The notes: generated from the letters alone by a model not told the origin. Positions 47,630 through 58,715 are shown, counted from the first letter of the stretch. The stretch: DNA of 64,000 bases from Bacteroidota bacterium (GCA_029547705.1 JAKPOU010000061.1:62001-126000), one strand, 5' to 3'. Numbers and translations are program-made.

Positions 47630-48412
47630 TTATTTTGCCTGTTGTCTTTTCTTACATACTATCTGATCCCTGAATTCCAGACTGATCACGGAATATTTAT
47701 CCCATCCCGTTTCCGGGATAACATTTTCATAAAATGCTGCAAGGTTTTTTAGCTTTCCTTCAAAATTTTCAAATGTTCCCAGGTGTATCCGGTGGTTTCC
47801 CGCCCTGGGTATAAGATCTATCTTCCCCCGCTTGTCAACGTAGATCTGATCTATCTGTGCCGACCAGAAATCATCTCCGGAAATGTATCTGACAAAATGA
47901 TATGCATCCTTCAGGATTGTATGTCCCGCATCCAGGATACTGGTACCTTCAAGCATTGCACGGCTTATTGCAATATCCCCGCCGACGATATGCAGCCTCG
48001 GGCTCTGAAGGGTCCTTTTCCTGATCAGCACCCCCTCCGCATCAACGAGGAAATCCCCTCCCTCATCGGGAATAACCCGCATGACGGGATTCCGCTGGTA
48101 TACATCAACATTCAGAATGCCGTCAATGCTCATATATGCTTCTGCCTTCCGCAGTTCTTTCAGTGTGCGAACCCTTCCCTCAATGTCCCACAGCGGCAGG
48201 CTGCCCTGAGGACGGCCAAGCAGACTGCCCTCCCTTCCGTTAACCAGGCTGAGAAGCTGTTTCCTTGTGACAAAATCATAATCGGATGAATCGCAGATGA
48301 CTATGGAAATATCCCTGCAGGGCCTCGATCCGTAGTAGGACGACAACCAGACCGGAGCCGCCAGCATGTAGATCAGGGGAATAATCAGCAATATTTTCAT
48401 AAGACGCATCAT
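47630..48412 (-). CDS. ftsQ: Cell division protein FtsQ
   Basis: This 260-residue protein has one N-terminal membrane helix (about 4-24), a POTRA-like segment (about 35-115, RTLKELRKAEAYMSIDG) and an FtsQ/DivIB beta domain. Its sequence is only weakly conserved, but its place between murC and ftsA is typical. FtsQ links early Z-ring proteins with FtsL/FtsB and the septal synthase. The ATG at 48412 is followed by a second ATG at 48409. Confidence 0.88.
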   Translation of the reverse strand: MMRLMKILLIIPLIYMLAAPVWLSSYYGSRPCRDISIVICDSSDYDFVTRKQLLSLVNGREGSLLGRPQGSLPLWDIEGRVRTLKELRKAEAYMSIDGILNVDVYQRNPVMRVIPDEGGDFLVDAEGVLIRKRTLQSPRLHIVGGDIAISRAMLEGTSILDAGHTILKDAYHFVRYISGDDFWSAQIDQIYVDKRGKIDLIPRAGNHRIHLGTFENFEGKLKNLAAFYENVIPETGWDKYSVISLEFRDQIVCKKRQQAK

Positions 48413-48457
48413 CTGTTCATTATCATCCTTTCATTTCCTTCCTGTTCCTCTGTTGTT

Positions 48458-49855
48458 TCATTTTTCCGGGTTTTCACCCCGCAGTTTCCTCTCAATCGGA
48501 TCAACAAGCCTGTCAATGTCGCCCGCACCTATGGTTACAAGGACATCAAGCCTGCCGGGATCAAGCATGTCAACCACATTCTGCGGCTGCAACATTTTTT
48601 TGTTTTCCAGTTTCATCCTTTCAAAAATGAGTTCCGAGGAAACTCCTTCAATTGGTTTTTCCCTTGCCGGATAAATCGGAAGAAGTATTGCCTCATCGAG
48701 CTCATCAAGAATTTCTGCAAATTCATCCGCATGGTCACGTGTCCTGGAAAACAGATGAGGCTGAAAGATCCCGGTGATCCTTCTTCCCCCGAAATACTCC
48801 CTGAGAGATCTGATACAGGCCTTTATTTCCCCGGGATGGTGGGCATAGTCATCAATATAGGTCAGTCCCGGCATGTTAACCCGTATGTCAAACCTCCTCC
48901 TGACGCCCTTGAAAAGCGGTACCGATCTGCGGATTTCGGTTTCGCTTACCCCGCATTTAAGCGCTATGGCGATAGCCGCGGTAAGATTTTCTATATTTAT
49001 TCTGCCGGGAAAGTGGAAACGCAGGTTCTCAATCATTCCTTCAGGCGTGGAAAGGCTGAAGAGATAATAATCCTCCCCTGAAACAACATTGAAATATCTG
49101 TAATCCGCGCCGGGATCATTACCGTAGGTAAAAACTGATACATCTTCCGGATGCTTTAGTCTGTCCCTTATCCTGTGGTTCAGCAGAAGAAGCCCTCCCG
49201 GCCTGATCTTCCCGCAAAAAACATCATAGGCTTCCGTCATTGTTTTCAGGTCGCCGTAAATGTCAAGATGATCGGCCTCAACAGATGTGATCACTGCCAT
49301 AAGCGGATCAAGCTGGTGAAATGAACGGTCATATTCATCGGCCTCAATCACGGTGAACCTGCTGTTACCCAGCAGGAGATTGGAATCATAGTTACGTGAG
49401 ATTCCCCCGAGGAATGCGGAACAGTCAACACGGGACTGCTTCAGCAAATGTGCGGTCATCGTCGAGGTTGTTGTTTTGCCGTGGGTTCCGGCAACAGCAA
49501 TGGTATCGGTGCTGCGTGAAATGGTTCCCAGCACCTCCGCCCTCTTCCTCAGCCTGAACCCTTTCTCCCTGAAATGGCTGAGCAGGCTGCTCTCCGCCGG
49601 TATTGCGGGAGTATAGACCACAAGAATCTCCTTCCCGGGGATTTTTTCCCTGAACAGCTCAGGCAGCGCGGAGGGATCATCCTCAAACACTATTTCACAT
49701 CCTTTCGCGGCAAGGGAATCGGTAATGCTGCTTTGAGTCCGGTCAAAACCTGCAACAACATATCCCCTGTGCCTGAACCAGAGAGCAAGGGCACTCATCC
49801 CTATACCGCCTATACCTACAAAATAAACGCCTTCCATGTTGTTCAGATCATTCAT
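48458..49855 (-). CDS. murC: UDP-N-acetylmuramate-L-alanine ligase
   Basis: This 465-residue Mur ligase adds L-Ala to UDP-MurNAc. It has the Rossmann start VYFVGIGGIGMSALA, the ATP-binding GTHGKTTTS (about 119-127), the EADEYDRSF motif and DYAHHPGEI. The ATG overlaps the murG stop by 4 bases (ATGA). It is followed by ftsQ; no ddl lies between, unlike in some relatives. Confidence 0.97.
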   Translation of the reverse strand: MNDLNNMEGVYFVGIGGIGMSALALWFRHRGYVVAGFDRTQSSITDSLAAKGCEIVFEDDPSALPELFREKIPGKEILVVYTPAIPAESSLLSHFREKGFRLRKRAEVLGTISRSTDTIAVAGTHGKTTTSTMTAHLLKQSRVDCSAFLGGISRNYDSNLLLGNSRFTVIEADEYDRSFHQLDPLMAVITSVEADHLDIYGDLKTMTEAYDVFCGKIRPGGLLLLNHRIRDRLKHPEDVSVFTYGNDPGADYRYFNVVSGEDYYLFSLSTPEGMIENLRFHFPGRINIENLTAAIAIALKCGVSETEIRRSVPLFKGVRRRFDIRVNMPGLTYIDDYAHHPGEIKACIRSLREYFGGRRITGIFQPHLFSRTRDHADEFAEILDELDEAILLPIYPAREKPIEGVSSELIFERMKLENKKMLQPQNVVDMLDPGRLDVLVTIGAGDIDRLVDPIERKLRGENPEK

Positions 49856-50964
49856 GTCCCTGCCAGTTTCAATACTTCGTTCGCTATTCTTATATCGGAA
49901 TCCCTTTCCGCCATTTTTCTGATATTTTCCGAAAGTCCTGCTTTCCCGGAAGTGTCAAGAGAAAGCCTGATGACCTCATCAATCAGTTTCTTCTCTGCCT
50001 GACTGTCAGCAATAAGAATGGCAGCTCCATTTCCGGAAAGAGCTTCTGCATTTCTGGTCTGATGGTCTTCGGCCACATTCGGCGAAGGAACAAGGATCAC
50101 CGGCTTGCCCACAAGGCACAGTTCGGAAATGGTTCCTGCACCGGCTCTTGAAACAATTATGTCGGCAGCTGCAAATGCATAGTCCATCCGGTCAATAAAA
50201 CCATGGATGGCTATGGTTTCCGCAAGTGAATCAGCAGCAAGGCTCTTTACATCCTCATAGTAGTTCATTCCTGTCTGCCACAGCCATTGCAGGCCTGATC
50301 CGGCCATTCTGTCCAGGGCCCCGCCGAGGGTTTTATTAATAGTGCCTGCACCGAGGGATCCGCCCAGCACAAGGACAACCTGTTTTTCCCTGCTGAAACC
50401 GAAATATTCCAGTGCCTCATTTTTAAGAACCCCGGAATTGTCAAAACTATGACGGACCGGATTTCCTGTTTTGATGATCTTGTCACGGGGGAAATATTTT
50501 TCCATGCCGTCATATGCCACGCAGATGGCCGAAGCCCTTTTTGCAAGAAGCCTGTTGGTGACTCCCGCATAACTGTTCTGTTCCTGGATAACTACCGGTA
50601 TTCCCATTCCTGCCGCTTTCCACATCACCGGACCACTTGCAAAGCCTCCCACGCCAAGGGCGACATCCGGCCGGAACTCCCTGATTATCCTTTTTGCCAT
50701 GGAAAGGCTCCTGATCAGCCTCAGCAGGACACTGAAATTCCTGAAAGTGATCTGCCTGTAAAATCCCGAAACCGGTAAGGCCCTGATCCTGTAACCGGCT
50801 GCCGGTACTTTTTCCATTTCCATCCTGCCTTCAGCGCCTACAAAAAGGATATCCGTCCCGGGCTCAATACGCCTGAGGGCATTGGCAACGGAAATAGCCG
50901 GGAAAATATGTCCTCCCGTACCTCCTCCGCTGATGATAATCCTTTTATTTCGCAACTGTTCCAT
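49852..50964 (-). CDS. murG: Undecaprenyl-PP-MurNAc-pentapeptide GlcNAc transferase
   Basis: This 370-residue GT28 glycosyltransferase makes lipid II from lipid I and UDP-GlcNAc at the inner face of the membrane. Its start IIISGGGTGGHIFPA is the first G loop, with VLGGSLGAGTINK as a second and SRAGAGTISELCLVGKPVILVPSP as the nucleotide-binding region. The N terminus overlaps ftsW by 20 bases and the stop overlaps murC by 4. Confidence 0.97.
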   Translation of the reverse strand: MEQLRNKRIIISGGGTGGHIFPAISVANALRRIEPGTDILFVGAEGRMEMEKVPAAGYRIRALPVSGFYRQITFRNFSVLLRLIRSLSMAKRIIREFRPDVALGVGGFASGPVMWKAAGMGIPVVIQEQNSYAGVTNRLLAKRASAICVAYDGMEKYFPRDKIIKTGNPVRHSFDNSGVLKNEALEYFGFSREKQVVLVLGGSLGAGTINKTLGGALDRMAGSGLQWLWQTGMNYYEDVKSLAADSLAETIAIHGFIDRMDYAFAAADIIVSRAGAGTISELCLVGKPVILVPSPNVAEDHQTRNAEALSGNGAAILIADSQAEKKLIDEVIRLSLDTSGKAGLSENIRKMAERDSDIRIANEVLKLAGT

Positions 50965-52156
50965 AAATCAGTTCACCTTCATCCTTTTGCTCCTCTTCGG
51001 GAAGCTCTTCCTTCCTGAGCCTGGCATTCACCACCCTGCTGACACTCAGTATTACCCCTATCGAAAAGCACATCATGACCACGGATGTCCGTCCCCAGCT
51101 GACCAGCGGGAGTGTTTGCCCCGTAACCGGGAAAATATCAACGGCAACCATCATATTGAGCATCGCCTGTGTCACTATCATCACTATAAGTCCGAGAACC
51201 AGATAGGCAGGAAATGCGGTCTCGCACTTTTTCACGATTGATATTCCCCTGAAAAGAAGGATCATGTATGCCATGATCAGCGGGATTGCTCCTAACAGCA
51301 ATCCGTATTCCTCAATTATTATTGCAAAAATGAAATCGGAATTTGACTGCGGCAGCATGTTTCTCTGAATGCTGTGACCGGGTGCCTTGCCAAACAAGCC
51401 TCCCGTAGATATGGCAATTTTAGCCTGGTTGATCTGATAATCATCAGCACCGCTGCTCTTTCCCGCAAAAAAGCTTATCATTCTTTCAATCCAGGTAAGA
51501 ACCCTGTTGTCTTCTTTCAGCAGCCAGAGCACAAGGGCAAAAAATATTACAAAAACCACAGCCATTCCCGCATATGCTATAAGAAACTTTACCGGGACAC
51601 CGCCAATGAACATTATCAGGATGCAGATTCCAAAGACCATTAATGCCGTGGAAAGGTTCTCGGGCATTATCAGTGCACATATGATCAGTACCGGCACCAT
51701 CAGGAATTTGGTAACAAGCACAAAATCCTTCAGCTGATTCTGATATCTGGCAAGAGATCTTGCAAGGTAAATGACCAGGGCTACCTTGGCAATATCGGAG
51801 GTCTGGATCCTGAAACCGATATAGGGGATCTCAAGCCAGCGTGTCGCTTCATTGATCGTAACGCCAAAGAAGTATGTAAGCACGAGTAGTATTGCCGAAA
51901 CGATAACGGCAATCCCGGCCAGGGCCGAATATATCCTGTACGGCAGATAATGAACCAGTATTATTATCAGCAGCCCTGCAGTCAGCATCAGGAACTGGCT
52001 TCTCAGGAAATATGTGGTATTCCCTCCATGGTTCCTGAAAGCCACATTCACTGAGGAACTGTAAACGGCTAGCAGTGAATAGACCATGAAGACGGCAACA
52101 ACACCCCATATTGCCCTGTCTCCCTTAAACGTTCTGGAAAGCCATCCCTGAAACAT
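50945..52156 (-). CDS. ftsW: Septal peptidoglycan glycosyltransferase FtsW
   Basis: This 403-residue SEDS protein has about ten membrane helices and family motifs including RWLEIP, PGHSIQRNMLPQSNSDFIFAIIIEEYG and GQTLPLVSWGRTSV. FtsW polymerises lipid II with its partner FtsI at the septum. It carries a polar C-terminal tail (ending LIYGTVAK). It overlaps murG by 20 bases. Confidence 0.96.
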   Translation of the reverse strand: MFQGWLSRTFKGDRAIWGVVAVFMVYSLLAVYSSSVNVAFRNHGGNTTYFLRSQFLMLTAGLLIIILVHYLPYRIYSALAGIAVIVSAILLVLTYFFGVTINEATRWLEIPYIGFRIQTSDIAKVALVIYLARSLARYQNQLKDFVLVTKFLMVPVLIICALIMPENLSTALMVFGICILIMFIGGVPVKFLIAYAGMAVVFVIFFALVLWLLKEDNRVLTWIERMISFFAGKSSGADDYQINQAKIAISTGGLFGKAPGHSIQRNMLPQSNSDFIFAIIIEEYGLLLGAIPLIMAYMILLFRGISIVKKCETAFPAYLVLGLIVMIVTQAMLNMMVAVDIFPVTGQTLPLVSWGRTSVVMMCFSIGVILSVSRVVNARLRKEELPEEEQKDEGELIYGTVAK

Positions 52157-52167
52157 TTCCCTGCAGA

Positions 52168-53508
52168 TTAAAGGTTTCTTACGGCAGCCTTGAACTGACG
52201 CCCCCTGTCCTCATAGTTGACAAACAGATCAAAGCTGGCACAGGCAGGCGAGAGCAGAACCGTATCACCCTTTCCTGCCAGATAGTATGAAGACCGGACG
52301 GCCTCCTCCATTGATGCAGCTTCAATAATGGTTTTTACCTTGTCTTTGAAAGCATCAATGATTTTTGCATTGTCCTTTCCAAGGCAGACCACCGCTTTTA
52401 CCTTCTGCTTTACAACCTCAAACAATTCGGAATAGTCGTTTCCCTTGTCTATTCCGCCGGCAATCCATACCACCGGAGTCTCCATGCATTCAAGCGCATA
52501 CCAGGTGGAATTGACATTGGTGGCCTTGGAGTCATTGATGAAATTTATTCCACTCACCTTAATCACCGGCTCCAGACGGTGCTCCACAGCCTGGAAATCA
52601 GTAAGACTCTCCCTGATCACAGGCTTGCGTATATCAAGCACCCTGCCGGCAATAGCTGCAGCCATGGAATTGTAAATGTTATGACGCCCTTTGAGCGCCA
52701 GTTCATGAATGGTCATAAGCTTGGTGGTTTTATTCTGGTAATCAATAATTAATTCTTCATGATCAATATATGCTGCCATTTTCTCCGTGTGCCTGTCAGA
52801 AAAAGGCAGAAGTGTCATATCATATTTTCTTCTTTCCAGCTCTTTTGTGATCACAGGATCATCTGCCCAGTAAATGAAATAATCCGATTTCGTCTGATTC
52901 CTGGTTATCCGGAATTTTGAATCAATATAATTCCTGAAATCATAGCCGTACCTGTCCAGGTGATCAGGAGTAATATTGAGAAGAATGGCTATATCAGCCC
53001 TGAAGTCATACATGTCGTCCAGCTGGAAGCTGGAAAGTTCTATAACATAATAATCATAATGCTCCCGTGCCACTGACATTGCAAAGCTGTTTCCCACATT
53101 TCCCGTCATGGCAACCTTTTTTCCGGCTTTTTCAAGCATGTGCCGTATAAGATTCGTGACCGTCGTCTTTCCGTTGCTGCCGGTAACACAGATTTTGATG
53201 CCCCCAGCATACCTGGCCGCAAATTCGATTTCTGAAATTACGGGTATGCCCGCTGACCTGATCTTTTCAACAAGTGACGAATCTCCCCTGATACCGGGAC
53301 TTTTTATCACCTCTGCAGCGTTCAGTATCTCTTCCGGGGTATGCCTGCCCTGTTCCCATCTGATGCCATGGCTGTCCAGGATATTGCGGTATTCTTCCTT
53401 TATTTCACCATGATCGGAAACGAAGACATCAAAACCCTTTGCAGCAGCCAGGACAGCTGCTCCAGTACCGCTTTCACCCGCACCCAGTATTGCCAGTTTC
53501 CTTTTCAT
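52168..53508 (-). CDS. murD: UDP-N-acetylmuramoyl-L-alanine-D-glutamate ligase
   Basis: This 446-residue Mur ligase adds D-Glu to UDP-MurNAc-L-Ala. It shows LAILGAGESGTGAAVLA, the ATP-binding TGSNGKTTVTNLI, the substrate loop ELSSFQLDDM and the C-terminal DSKATNVNSTWYALE and LLSPACASFD. It lies 4 bases after mraY and 11 before ftsW, in the tightly packed operon. Confidence 0.97.
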   Translation of the reverse strand: MKRKLAILGAGESGTGAAVLAAAKGFDVFVSDHGEIKEEYRNILDSHGIRWEQGRHTPEEILNAAEVIKSPGIRGDSSLVEKIRSAGIPVISEIEFAARYAGGIKICVTGSNGKTTVTNLIRHMLEKAGKKVAMTGNVGNSFAMSVAREHYDYYVIELSSFQLDDMYDFRADIAILLNITPDHLDRYGYDFRNYIDSKFRITRNQTKSDYFIYWADDPVITKELERRKYDMTLLPFSDRHTEKMAAYIDHEELIIDYQNKTTKLMTIHELALKGRHNIYNSMAAAIAGRVLDIRKPVIRESLTDFQAVEHRLEPVIKVSGINFINDSKATNVNSTWYALECMETPVVWIAGGIDKGNDYSELFEVVKQKVKAVVCLGKDNAKIIDAFKDKVKTIIEAASMEEAVRSSYYLAGKGDTVLLSPACASFDLFVNYEDRGRQFKAAVRNL

Positions 53509-53512
53509 CCTG

Positions 53513-54769
53513 CTATCTTATTTTCAGGGTCACAATGCTTATCACCGCCAGCAGCAGACCCACAATCCAGAAACGTGTAACAATCTTTGGTTCCGGATAT
53601 CCCTTTTTCTGATAGTGATGATGCAGGGGAGCCATCAGGAAGATCCTCCTGCCTTCCCCGTATTTTCTCCTGGTTCTCTTAAACCAGTACACCTGCAGGA
53701 CTACCGACAGATTTTCGGCAAAAAAGATCCCGCAGAGAACCGGAATAAGCAGTTCCTTTCTTATTACTATTGCAAAAACAGCTATTATGCCTCCCAGCGC
53801 AAGTGATCCGGTATCACCCATGAATACCTGGGCCGGATATGAGTTATACCACAGGAAACCTATGGTTGCACCGATAAATGCACTGGCAAAAATCACCAGT
53901 TCCTCGGATCTCGGTATAAACAATATGTTTAGATAGTTGGCATAGATGATATTGCTCGATACATAGGCGAGAATCCCGAGAGCCGTCCCTATGATAGCGG
54001 ATGTGCCCGTAGCAAGGCCGTCCAGGCCGTCGGTGATATTGGCTCCGTTGGAAACGGCAGTGAGAATGAAAATGATTATGGTGATATAGACAAGCCAGGT
54101 CCACGGCTGCCTCTTCTCTTTGCCGATAAATGCCACAAGCCATGCATAGTTGAATTCATTGTTTTTCACAAAGGGAATGGTTGTCTTCGTGGATTTCCTC
54201 TCCATGGTTATCTCGCTTCCCGCCGGTACCGGTGCGCCGGCATCCCTCAGTTCCCTTCTCTCACTTGCAGTCAGTTCCGTCAGTCCTACCTTTTCGGCTA
54301 TCATCACATCATCGCTGAAGCATAATGTCACTCCCACTACCAGGCCAAGGACAATCTGGCCCATTATTTTAAACCTTCCGGCAAGCCCTTCCTTGTTCTT
54401 TTTGAAAATCTTTATGTAGTCATCCGTAAAACCTATCAGACCGAGCCATATCGTTGTGATCAGCATCAGAATCACGTAGATGTTGTCAAGTCTGGCAAAA
54501 AGAAGGGTGGGAATCACTATGGATGCCAGGATAATAATGCCACCCATCGAAGGGGTTCCCTCCTTCCTGTACTGTTCCTCAAGGCCCAGGTCCCTCACTA
54601 CCTCCCCGATCTGTCTTTTCTGAAGAAAATTAATGATACTCTTTCCTATCATCATGGATATGATAAGAGATGTTATAACCGCCGCCGCCGAACGGAAGGA
54701 TATGTAACTGAAGACTCCGGCTCCGGGTACATTTAGTTTGTCTAGATATTTAAACAGATAGTAGAGCAT
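53513..54769 (-). CDS. mraY: Phospho-N-acetylmuramoyl-pentapeptide transferase MraY
   Basis: This 418-residue integral membrane enzyme transfers phospho-MurNAc-pentapeptide to undecaprenyl phosphate, making lipid I. It begins [16 protein letters not shown] and contains TPSMGGI, the [10 protein letters not shown] motif, [13 protein letters not shown] and [12 protein letters not shown], plus [13 protein letters not shown] loop between helices (about 150-190) is longer than in E. coli, as is common in Bacteroidota. The ATG at 54769 avoids the longer extension that would overlap murE. Confidence 0.97.
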   Translation of the reverse strand: MLYYLFKYLDKLNVPGAGVFSYISFRSAAAVITSLIISMMIGKSIINFLQKRQIGEVVRDLGLEEQYRKEGTPSMGGIIILASIVIPTLLFARLDNIYVILMLITTIWLGLIGFTDDYIKIFKKNKEGLAGRFKIMGQIVLGLVVGVTLCFSDDVMIAEKVGLTELTASERRELRDAGAPVPAGSEITMERKSTKTTIPFVKNNEFNYAWLVAFIGKEKRQPWTWLVYITIIIFILTAVSNGANITDGLDGLATGTSAIIGTALGILAYVSSNIIYANYLNILFIPRSEELVIFASAFIGATIGFLWYNSYPAQVFMGDTGSLALGGIIAVFAIVIRKELLIPVLCGIFFAENLSVVLQVYWFKRTRRKYGEGRRIFLMAPLHHHYQKKGYPEPKIVTRFWIVGLLLAVISIVTLKIR

Positions 54770-54779
54770 CTTTAATTCC

Positions 54780-56237
54780 TTATTTGTCTGCAAGTGCCTT
54801 CCGCAGTTCCTCCCTGTCGTCGAAATGCTGCCTTACACCATTAATCTCCTGATAGGTTTCGTGTCCCTTGCCGGCAACCAGTATCACATCCTCCGGAGCC
54901 GCAAGCATGACGGCTGTTTTGATGGCTTCACGCCTGCCTGCTATTCTCAGGGATCTTTCCTTCATCTCCGGTGTAAGACCTGCCTCCATGTCATCCAGTA
55001 TTTTTTCCGGGTCCTCGGTTCTGGGATTATCCGAGGTGAGTATCAGTTTTGTGCTGCCTTCCGCTGCTATGGCGGCCATCTTTGGCCTTTTGGTGCGGTC
55101 CCGGTCACCTCCCGCCCCCACCACGGTGATAAGGCTTACACTGTTCCTGCGTATCTTGTTCAGCGTGCTGATCACATTCATAAGGGCATCGGGAGTGTGG
55201 GCGTAATCAACGATCCCGGTAATACCCCCGGCAGATCTTATCACTTCAAGCCTTCCCGCAACCGGGCCCAGTCTGCTCAGTTCCGTCAGTACCTCCCTCC
55301 CGCCGGCTCCCAGAAGAACGGCAGCGGAATATACTGCAAGAAGATTATAGGCATTGTAATCTCCTATAAATCCTGTCCATACCTCTTCTCCCATGATTCT
55401 CAGCCCCATGCCCTGAAAGCTTTGTTCAAGTATGCTGCATCTGAAATCAGCCATTCCCCTTAACGAGTATGTATGGCGGGATGCCCTGCAGTTCTGAAGC
55501 ATCACCATTCCGTTTTTGTCATCGGAATTGACCAGTGCAAAGGCATTTTCCGGAAGCGAATCAAACCAGTCTTTCTTGGCAGCCAGGTATCTGTCAAATG
55601 TCTTGTGATAATCAAGATGATCATGCGTGAGATTTGTGAATACCCCTCCTGCAAATTCCAGTCCGGCAATCCGTTTCTGACTTGAGGCATGTGAACTTAC
55701 CTCCATAAAGGCAAATTCACACCCCTCTGCCACCATTTCACTCAGTACCCTGTTGAGCTGAACGGGATCAGGGGTGGTAAGAGTGGCTTCCAGCTCCCTG
55801 CCGGCAACATAGTTGCATATTGTGGACAAAAGCCCGCATCTGTGCCCAAGCATGGAAAACAGTCTGTACAGTAGTGTGGCTGTTGTTGTCTTCCCGTTGG
55901 TTCCCGTGATTCCGGTAAGCTTCAGTGAGGAGGAAGGATTGCCGAAGAAATTTGATGAAGCCTGGCCCAGTGCGGCAGCTGAATCTCCCGTCACTATCCA
56001 GCTGACATCTTCTGAAGGATCTGACGGAAGATGTTCGCATATGACCGCTCCGGCACCCGATCCGACTGCATCTCCGATAAAGTCATGACCATCGCTCTTC
56101 AGTCCCCTTACCGCAACAAAAAGGGAATCCGGATCCGCTTTCCGGGAATCGAACACGATATTGCTGATCATTCTTTCCTTCCGGCCGGAAAAAGACTTTA
56201 TATCAATACCCTTCAATATTTTTTCAAGTTCTTTCAT
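54780..56237 (-). CDS. murE: UDP-MurNAc-tripeptide ligase MurE
   Basis: This 485-residue Mur ligase adds the third residue, probably meso-diaminopimelate, to UDP-MurNAc-L-Ala-D-Glu. It has [18 protein letters not shown] (ATP-binding), the VNSDD region, AHTPDAL and the DNPRTEDP motif typical of DAP-adding enzymes. It lies 1 base after ftsI and 10 bases before mraY. Confidence 0.96.
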   Translation of the reverse strand: MKELEKILKGIDIKSFSGRKERMISNIVFDSRKADPDSLFVAVRGLKSDGHDFIGDAVGSGAGAVICEHLPSDPSEDVSWIVTGDSAAALGQASSNFFGNPSSSLKLTGITGTNGKTTTATLLYRLFSMLGHRCGLLSTICNYVAGRELEATLTTPDPVQLNRVLSEMVAEGCEFAFMEVSSHASSQKRIAGLEFAGGVFTNLTHDHLDYHKTFDRYLAAKKDWFDSLPENAFALVNSDDKNGMVMLQNCRASRHTYSLRGMADFRCSILEQSFQGMGLRIMGEEVWTGFIGDYNAYNLLAVYSAAVLLGAGGREVLTELSRLGPVAGRLEVIRSAGGITGIVDYAHTPDALMNVISTLNKIRRNSVSLITVVGAGGDRDRTKRPKMAAIAAEGSTKLILTSDNPRTEDPEKILDDMEAGLTPEMKERSLRIAGRREAIKTAVMLAAPEDVILVAGKGHETYQEINGVRQHFDDREELRKALADK

Positions 56238-56238
56238 A

Positions 56239-58353
56239 TCAAAGATTCATTTCAAGTGACACTACCTGTCCTTCAAAATACCTGGTCCCGTGTTCAGGGA
56301 ATTGTCTCAGCACCCTGCCTCTGCCGCTGAAGCGGACCCTGTAACCGGAATTCTCAAGCAGATGCATTGCATCTCTCAGGCTCATACCCCTCACATCCGG
56401 AACCATCCCCCCGGTTATTTCAATCCCCGTGCAGCTGACTGTATCCCCATTCTGCCGGGTTTTTATCCATTCATGCCCGGTGGTCTTTTCCGGCCTGCCA
56501 CCAAACCTTCCCAGAACACTGTGAATATCATCACGGTATCCGTTACCTGCCTGGGGAACAAGCGCTGCTGTCCTGTTCCCGTCAGATGACCTGTAGTCTC
56601 TGTAAAAACTAGTTGCATAAATCCTGTCTGCTATTTCCCTGAATACCGTACCTGCCACCTGATTGCCGTAATAGACTCCGTTTGAGGGGGCATTTACGAC
56701 AACAATGCAGGAATACAGAGGATCTTCCGCGGGGAAATAACCGACAAAGGAAGCCTGGTAGGAAATACCGGAATCCGATCTGTAGCCTCCGCTCCCTTTC
56801 GCAATCTGGGCCGTTCCGGTTTTGCCTGCGATTTTGTAGTCGGTGTTTTTCAGATTCGTTGCCGTACCGTGTTCAACAACCCCTTCCATCATTTTCCTGA
56901 CTTTTTTTATGGTGGACCTGGATGCAACTGATTTGATTATGACTTCGGGATTATAGTGTTTTATCTCCCTGCCGTTCCTCTCGATTGCGGTTACGAAACG
57001 CGGTCTGACCATCTTCCCGTTATTGGCCACTGCATTGTAAAATGTAAGTATCTGCAGGGGTGTCATCCGGACTTCATAGCCGTATGACATCATCGCCAGA
57101 CTGATTCCTGACCACAGCTTGTCGCCCGGATACCTTATGAGAGGTGTTCCTTCACCCTGTATCCTTATGCCCAGCTTCTGATTGAGTTTCATGGCATAGA
57201 GCCTGTCGACGAAATCCCCGGGGCGGTCACCGTACAGATCTGTAATCAGCCTGGCTGTCCCCACATTGGATGATTTCTCGAATACCTCCCTCACGCTTAT
57301 CATGCCGTATCCGCCTTCCTTGGTATCCCGTATCACCTTATCGTAGAACCTGATGCTTCCCCTTCCCGTGTCCACAATATCACCAGTATCAATTATTCCC
57401 TCTTCAAGGGCGGCCATCAGAACCGGCAGCTTGAACGTTGATCCCGGTTCGGTGCTTTCCCCTACTGCATAGTTGTAGCTTTCATGATACCTGCCGTCAC
57501 TTCCTGCCTCGAGATTGACCATTGCCCTTATATCGCCCGTATTCACTTTCATCACCACGGCACATCCGTGATGTGCATTGTGCTTTCTGAGCTGATTTGC
57601 CAGTGCTGTTGCAGCCACATCCTGGAGATCAATATCTATGGTGGTCACCACATCGTTGCCGTCGCGTGAACTGACCGTGCCTGTGCCATCCACCGTAATC
57701 CAGTCCCCTCCCGCGAGGCGCTGCATGACTGCCGCTCCGTTCCTGCCGGAAAGTTCCCTGTCAAAGGAACCCTCAATACCAACAGTATTGCCTTTCTCGC
57801 CCTGGCTCAGATAGCCTATGGTTCTTGCAGCCAGTTCATTGTTAGGCAGTATTCTCCTGTTTTCAGCCTCAGCTATCAGTCCGCCCCTGTAGCGGCCTTC
57901 ACGGAAAACCGGAAGTTCCCTCAGGTTTTTAAGTGTTTTATAGTCAACCTTCCTTTTTATAAGAAAATAGCGGTCGCCGCGCCTGCGGGCATTATTTAAT
58001 GCTGCCTTCCACTCCGGGGCCGTTCTGGTTCCCAGATGCCTTGCCAGACCGGCAGAAAGGCCATTGATGCCGGCTGCCCAGGTCTCCTCCGGCATTCCGC
58101 TGCTACGCGTATCCATGTAGATGGTATAATAGGGAACCGAGGTGGCCAGCTGCCTTCCGTCACAGGCAAGAATATCCCCCCTGTCAGCAACAAGCTCGGT
58201 CCTTTTGAAAACATATTTTTCACTCATGGCCGACCATTTGCCATACTCAACCGTCTGAAGTATCACAATGCGTATTAGAATGGCCAGGGCAACAATTGCC
58301 AGTGCAAAATATAAAATGCCGCCACGGAATACTATGTCATCTCTGAGAGCCAT
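56239..58353 (-). CDS. ftsI: Septal penicillin-binding protein (FtsI/PBP3 type) with PASTA domain
   Basis: This 704-residue class B PBP cross-links septal peptidoglycan. It has a membrane helix (about 12-32), the PBP dimer domain with RGDILA (about 58-63), and a transpeptidase domain with SxxK at S305-T-F-K308, SSN at 361-363 and KTGT at 511-514. A C-terminal PASTA domain follows (about 645-704, GGMVPDVRGMSLRDAMHLL). It pairs with FtsW. Confidence 0.96.
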   Translation of the reverse strand: MALRDDIVFRGGILYFALAIVALAILIRIVILQTVEYGKWSAMSEKYVFKRTELVADRGDILACDGRQLATSVPYYTIYMDTRSSGMPEETWAAGINGLSAGLARHLGTRTAPEWKAALNNARRRGDRYFLIKRKVDYKTLKNLRELPVFREGRYRGGLIAEAENRRILPNNELAARTIGYLSQGEKGNTVGIEGSFDRELSGRNGAAVMQRLAGGDWITVDGTGTVSSRDGNDVVTTIDIDLQDVAATALANQLRKHNAHHGCAVVMKVNTGDIRAMVNLEAGSDGRYHESYNYAVGESTEPGSTFKLPVLMAALEEGIIDTGDIVDTGRGSIRFYDKVIRDTKEGGYGMISVREVFEKSSNVGTARLITDLYGDRPGDFVDRLYAMKLNQKLGIRIQGEGTPLIRYPGDKLWSGISLAMMSYGYEVRMTPLQILTFYNAVANNGKMVRPRFVTAIERNGREIKHYNPEVIIKSVASRSTIKKVRKMMEGVVEHGTATNLKNTDYKIAGKTGTAQIAKGSGGYRSDSGISYQASFVGYFPAEDPLYSCIVVVNAPSNGVYYGNQVAGTVFREIADRIYATSFYRDYRSSDGNRTAALVPQAGNGYRDDIHSVLGRFGGRPEKTTGHEWIKTRQNGDTVSCTGIEITGGMVPDVRGMSLRDAMHLLENSGYRVRFSGRGRVLRQFPEHGTRYFEGQVVSLEMNL

Positions 58354-58358
58354 AATCG

Positions 58359-58712
58359 CTAATTGTCAACTATCAGTTTAAATGCCGGTGTCTTCAGTTC
58401 TTCCAGGTCAAGCCCCCTTTCCCTTACCATCCGGTAAACCTCGGATTGCCGGCTGATGAACATCAGTTCAGCTGAAGTGGAAAGAGACTGGGCTCTCAGT
58501 TCTCTTACTTCTGTCCGCAGGCCCTGCATGTCGCGTGTGATCCTTTCTGCATGAAACCTGTTTGCTATATACACTGCTCCGAGCAGAGTCAGCAGCATGA
58601 CATACCAGATATTTTCCAGGATTATCCTTGACGGGATTCCTCCGCTTATAAGCTCCTTCAGGAAACTGCCGGTGCTTATCTTTCTGCTTTTATCCTTTCC
58701 TTCCCCTTCCAT
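58359..58712 (-). CDS. ftsL: FtsL-like cell division protein
   Basis: This 117-residue protein has a single membrane helix (about 33-52, ILENIWYVMLLTLLGAVYIA) followed by a short coiled coil (about 58-85, RITRDMQGLRTEVRELRA). Small size, topology and position between rsmH and ftsI identify it as the FtsL counterpart. FtsL stabilises the FtsQLB complex. Confidence 0.85.
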   Translation of the reverse strand: MEGEGKDKSRKISTGSFLKELISGGIPSRIILENIWYVMLLTLLGAVYIANRFHAERITRDMQGLRTEVRELRAQSLSTSAELMFISRQSEVYRMVRERGLDLEELKTPAFKLIVDN

Positions 58713-58715
58713 AAA